Positions 6,270 through 9,109 of a DNA stretch of 9,109 nucleotides are shown in pieces. The translations under genes were made by a program, and so were the position numbers. A model generated the notes under the pieces. The model saw nothing but the letters and a program-made list of their open reading frames with translations. It had not been told where the DNA came from and did no database searches. Position 1 is the first letter of the stretch; every line of letters begins with the position of its first letter. Origin of the DNA: Candidatus Aminicenantota bacterium (lineage in GTDB: Bacteria; Acidobacteriota; Aminicenantia; Aminicenantales; Saccharicenantaceae); the NCBI GenBank assembly GCA_026393955.1, contig JAPKZE010000363.1, forward strand, positions 1 to 9,109. The letters run 5' to 3'.

Positions 6270-7961
6270 TCAGGGCCGCCACGGCCGGTAAGGGATGACG
6301 GCGGGGGCCTCCTTGCCGCTGAAGCGGAGGATCTCGAAAAGGCCGCCGGTCTCTGGCACCAGCTTGAACTTCCAATACCGGACGAAGCCGTAGACCGACT
6401 GCGGCTCGAGCAGGCACGGCACGAGATTGGCGGCCGGCTGGACGCAATCGACATAGAAATCGCCCCGATAGACCGGCGTCCGGGCCGCTTTCCCGGAGAC
6501 CTCGATCTTCTTCGGGGCCTCGTAATCGACATCGGACGGATCGATCTCGGCGACCTCATAGACCTCCGTGTCGAGGATGGCGTCCTTCACCAGCATCCCC
6601 ACCTCGACGCCGAGGCCGAGCAGGGTCTCGACGATGTCCAGGCGGTCGCCGCGGATGATGTAGCCGCGAGGCCGCGGGACGGAGAGCGTCGGCTCGACGT
6701 TCGGGAACCAGTTCTTGACCACCTCGTCGACGACCTTGGGCGTCCCCCGGACGGGCGGCTCGACGGCCTCGAACCTCTTCAGGAGGAGCTGCGGCTGGCC
6801 GGGGTCGCGGGCGAACATCATCCGCAGGTGAATCGGATCGCCCTCGGCCCGGGCCGCGGCGCGTTCGAGGAGACGGGCCCGGTCGCCGCGGACCGTCTGC
6901 AGGATCTCGGGGGCATGCCCGGCGGCCGATTCGAGAAAGGCCTTGAGCCCCTGGTACTGCCAGGCCGTCCGGTCGCGCAGCGTCTCCAGATCGTGGCGCG
7001 ACGCCCCTTCCTGGATGAACGATAGCGTCTCGAAGATGCCCAGGCTGTTCCGTCCGTCGTTGAGGTCGGTCGTCGAGAAGCGCTTCATCTCCTCGCGCGG
7101 CCCGGCCTGACCGCGTTCGTAGGCGGCGCCCGACGACGTGTCCACGCCGAGGTCCTCTGTCACCAGGTACTCGTGGAAGGCCGTGTTCTTTTTCTTCAGG
7201 GCCTTCTCGATCTCGGCCAGGATGACCGTCCGGGAGAAGTCCTGGAGGTCCTTCCCGATGTTGACGTTGGAGACGCAGCCGATGGAGACCCGATAATAAT
7301 CGTCGCCCTTCTCGTGGACGTCGATCGTGACCTCGGGCCTGAAGGCCCGGAAGACCCGGTGAATGGCCCGGACGCTCTCGGCCTCCATCTTGACGTGGTC
7401 GCGGTTCAGGTCGAGATCGAGCTCGTTCGTCCGGACGTTCATGGCATTGCCGTAGGGATTGGTCTGGGGCATGGCCAGGACGTTGACCTTGAGGAGCAGC
7501 GGCCTGAGCTCCCCGACCGCCAGGTCGCGGACGATCCGCAGGACCGCTTCCTTGGCCGACTGCTCGTTGCCGTGCTGGGCGGCCGTGAAGAGGACCGTCG
7601 GCTTGCCGGGGTCGAGGACGACAGGACCGGACGCACCGCTCGCCCTGACGGCCATCGTGACGAGGAAGATGTCGCGGGCCCCGTAGCTTGCGGCAGGAAG
7701 CGACCGTCCGGCGACCGACACGGAGAGAACATCGGAGGCCTCGGCCGAAAGCCGGCTCAGAAAAGCGGCGATGTCCTCGCTTTGGGAGTACCGCGTGTAC
7801 CCGGCCTCTTCCGCGGGCGTCTTCAGGATCTTCACCGCCGGGGTCATGGCTTTGGGAGGCTGCCGCTGGGCGCCCGACAGGGATCCTCCGGGATAGTGGA
7901 TCGAGAGGGACAGACCCGAGATCAGCGTCACCGCCGCCAGCAAGGCGCTACGCTGCTTCAT
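6270..7961 (-). CDS. Exported M14-family zinc carboxypeptidase
   Basis: This is a 563-residue metallopeptidase expected to trim C-terminal or modified residues from peptides outside the cytoplasm. The start is ATG 7961-7959 because the sequence then opens with a basic-hydrophobic signal peptide (MKQRSALLAAVTL). AGGAAG (7971-7966) lies 4 bases upstream, and the ATG overlaps the upstream stop as ATGA. A longer open frame to 8012 would add 17 Arg/Gly-rich residues that spoil the signal. Catalytic residues, numbered from this start: His130 and Glu133 in QHGNE, Asn186-Arg187 in DLDLNRD, His216 in DVHE, and Glu311 in LGIFETL as the general base. The set of zinc ligands, Arg and Glu is complete, so it is probably active. 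After the catalytic domain (about 50-345), residues about 385-563 form a C-terminal region containing RPRGYII and QPAANLVPCLLEP, features I associate with large bacterial secreted M14 peptidases. It is cotranscribed and translationally coupled with the ChaN-PDZ gene. Exact substrate specificity is not readable. Confidence 0.9.
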   Translation of the reverse strand: MKQRSALLAAVTLISGLSLSIHYPGGSLSGAQRQPPKAMTPAVKILKTPAEEAGYTRYSQSEDIAAFLSRLSAEASDVLSVSVAGRSLPAASYGARDIFLVTMAVRASGASGPVVLDPGKPTVLFTAAQHGNEQSAKEAVLRIVRDLAVGELRPLLLKVNVLAMPQTNPYGNAMNVRTNELDLDLNRDHVKMEAESVRAIHRVFRAFRPEVTIDVHEKGDDYYRVSIGCVSNVNIGKDLQDFSRTVILAEIEKALKKKNTAFHEYLVTEDLGVDTSSGAAYERGQAGPREEMKRFSTTDLNDGRNSLGIFETLSFIQEGASRHDLETLRDRTAWQYQGLKAFLESAAGHAPEILQTVRGDRARLLERAAARAEGDPIHLRMMFARDPGQPQLLLKRFEAVEPPVRGTPKVVDEVVKNWFPNVEPTLSVPRPRGYIIRGDRLDIVETLLGLGVEVGMLVKDAILDTEVYEVAEIDPSDVDYEAPKKIEVSGKAARTPVYRGDFYVDCVQPAANLVPCLLEPQSVYGFVRYWKFKLVPETGGLFEILRFSGKEAPAVIPYRPWRP

Positions 7962-9109
7962 CGATCTTCCTGCTTCTTCTCCGCCGGCGCGGCCGCCTCG
8001 GCCTTCTCGCACTTGAGCGAGACGTCCTTGACGGCGCCGGCCCGCAGGACCTTGAACTTGACCTCGCCGCCGCAGCGGAGCTTGGCCAGCTCCGTCCTCA
8101 GCTCGTTGATGTCGGTGGTGGCCTTGCCGTCGACCGAGAGCACGACGTCGCCTTTTTCGAAGCCGGCCCGGCTCGCGGCCCCGTCCATGGGCTTGGGATC
8201 GACGACCAGGTTCTCCAGGTTATCGATCTTCTTGAGGCCGAGGCCGATATTCGGAAAAGCGGGCTTGTCCTCGGGCGCCAAACCGAAAACGTAGTCCCCG
8301 ATCGCCCGCGACACGGGCAGGGTGGTCTTCCCCGCCGGGACCTCGACGGCGATGACGGTCTTGAACGGCAGCTTGGACTTCTCGAACGCCCGCCGGTTCA
8401 GCCCGAGGTTGTAGAGGAGGTGCCCCGAGCCGACGCACACGACGACGCGCCGCCCCTCGGCCTGGGCCGCCCGGACGGCGTTGGCGCCCATGACCTCGTC
8501 CCAGGCCGACTGCGACCGATAGAGCCCCTCGAAGACCGAGTCCAAACCGGGGCCCTTCATCGCCTCGGGGATGTCGGAGGACTCGAAGACGGCCCGGATG
8601 AGCGTCCGGTGGTCTTGGTTGGTGACGTCGGGCGTCCCCGGGAAGAAGGCCTTCTCATCGTCGCTCAGGGCGTCCCAGCCGCGCATGCGGATCTTGGTGA
8701 TGACCTCGCGCGGCGCGTTCAGGCCGTAGATCGGAAGCTTGTGCTCCCGGGCGAAATCGAAGATCTTCTCGTAGTAGCCGAAGTTGAAGTTCCAGGTGAC
8801 ATACCAGCGGATCTCGCGGATGAACTCGTCTTTCGTCAGGAGGCCCGCGGTCCACTTGTTGAGCACCTCCTGCAGGGTCACCGGGACCATCTCCATCCCG
8901 ATGGCCAGGTGCCTGTCCTTGGCGTAAAGGGCCCGGATGACCTGGAACTCGATCTCGTGCATGGGCATCGAGTTGTGGGACTCGCCGACGTGGACGATCC
9001 GGGCCGGCATCATCTCGTCGATCATCTTCTCGAAACCGACGGGCTGGCCCGTCCGGCCGGCCAGGATGGCGCCGACGCCGAGGTCCATGACCTTGTCCTT
9101 GAGCTTGGG
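7958..9109 (-). CDS. ChaN/Tiki-superfamily (PF04187-type) protein with C-terminal PDZ domain, 5' end outside window
   Basis: The frame is open through the window edge (codons upstream of ATG 9088 read P-K-L-K-D-K-V). The true start, and any signal peptide, is therefore missing. Residues about 15-270 (numbered from ATG 9088) look like the ChaN haem-binding/Tiki superfamily: GESHNS (35-40) with His38, His44, GMEM (64-67), the long helical YVTWNFNFGYYEKIFDF stretch (96-112), QSAWDEVMGANAV (193-205) and GSGHLLYNLGL (220-230). Campylobacter ChaN is an outer-membrane lipoprotein that binds stacked haems; Tiki/TraB relatives use a GxxH-type site as metalloproteases. Residues about 290-360 form a PDZ domain (AASRAGFEKGDVVLSVDGK region, 304-322), typically a peptide-tail binder. 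A charged, Ala-rich tail (361-376) ends the protein. Its TGA overlaps the ATG of the M14 gene. Haem binding versus peptidase or scaffold role is undecided; the PDZ fusion and M14 partner favour a protein-processing context by inference. Confidence 0.85.
   Translation of the reverse strand, partial: PKLKDKVMDLGVGAILAGRTGQPVGFEKMIDEMMPARIVHVGESHNSMPMHEIEFQVIRALYAKDRHLAIGMEMVPVTLQEVLNKWTAGLLTKDEFIREIRWYVTWNFNFGYYEKIFDFAREHKLPIYGLNAPREVITKIRMRGWDALSDDEKAFFPGTPDVTNQDHRTLIRAVFESSDIPEAMKGPGLDSVFEGLYRSQSAWDEVMGANAVRAAQAEGRRVVVCVGSGHLLYNLGLNRRAFEKSKLPFKTVIAVEVPAGKTTLPVSRAIGDYVFGLAPEDKPAFPNIGLGLKKIDNLENLVVDPKPMDGAASRAGFEKGDVVLSVDGKATTDINELRTELAKLRCGGEVKFKVLRAGAVKDVSLKCEKAEAAAPAEKKQEDR

Noticed and set aside
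7962..8012. 17-residue N-terminal extension of the M14 gene
   Set aside because: The extension is Arg/Gly/Glu-rich and precedes a proper signal peptide; the ATG at 7961 has AGGAAG 4 bases upstream and an ATGA overlap with the previous stop.
7173..8294. 373-residue plus-strand frame opposite the M14 and ChaN-PDZ genes
   Set aside because: It runs across two well-supported minus-strand genes, lacks a ribosome-binding site and has no recognisable domain.

Overview
The window is GC-rich coding DNA, with most third codon positions G or C, from a bacterium. It is almost fully occupied by five protein genes. The gene mix (a sucD-type succinyl-CoA ligase, a KimA-like permease, a DUF5107/TPR envelope protein, a ChaN-PDZ protein and an M14 carboxypeptidase) would fit an Acidobacteriota/Aminicenantes-like or related environmental lineage. 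That taxonomic guess rests on general impression only. I see no phage, plasmid, IS, CRISPR, tRNA or rRNA signature.

Layout, left to right. Positions 1-814 (+) carry the 3' nine-tenths of the succinyl-CoA ligase alpha subunit; the start lies outside the window. A 117-bp gap holds a compact hairpin with a T-run (possible terminator) that overlaps a good sigma-70-type promoter. That promoter serves a 657-residue 12-TM APC/KUP-superfamily permease (932-2905, +). This protein is more specifically KimA-like: the positions that bind K+ in Bacillus KimA all appear conserved. The next gap, 2906-3179, holds a 134-bp GC-rich element of back-to-back hairpins with imperfect terminal inverted repeats. It is followed by a near-consensus promoter (TTGACA, 17 bp, TATTAA) and a strong Shine-Dalgarno. 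These drive a 1029-residue exported DUF5107 plus TPR protein (3180-6269, +).

The right third runs on the minus strand. A ChaN/Tiki-superfamily protein with a C-terminal PDZ domain (5' end outside the window) is followed, with a 4-bp ATGA overlap, by an exported M14 zinc carboxypeptidase. These two form a translationally coupled operon that meets the DUF5107 gene tail to tail: the two TGA stops abut with no bases between them.

Functionally, the left side is central metabolism (TCA step), then probable potassium uptake. The DUF5107 protein is probably an envelope protein acting on or binding carbohydrate. The minus-strand pair suggests envelope peptide or haem handling. I do not see a clear new multi-gene system. 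The items most worth a second look are the palindromic intergenic element, the KimA-like permease with its different C-terminal domain, and the coupled ChaN-PDZ/M14 pair.
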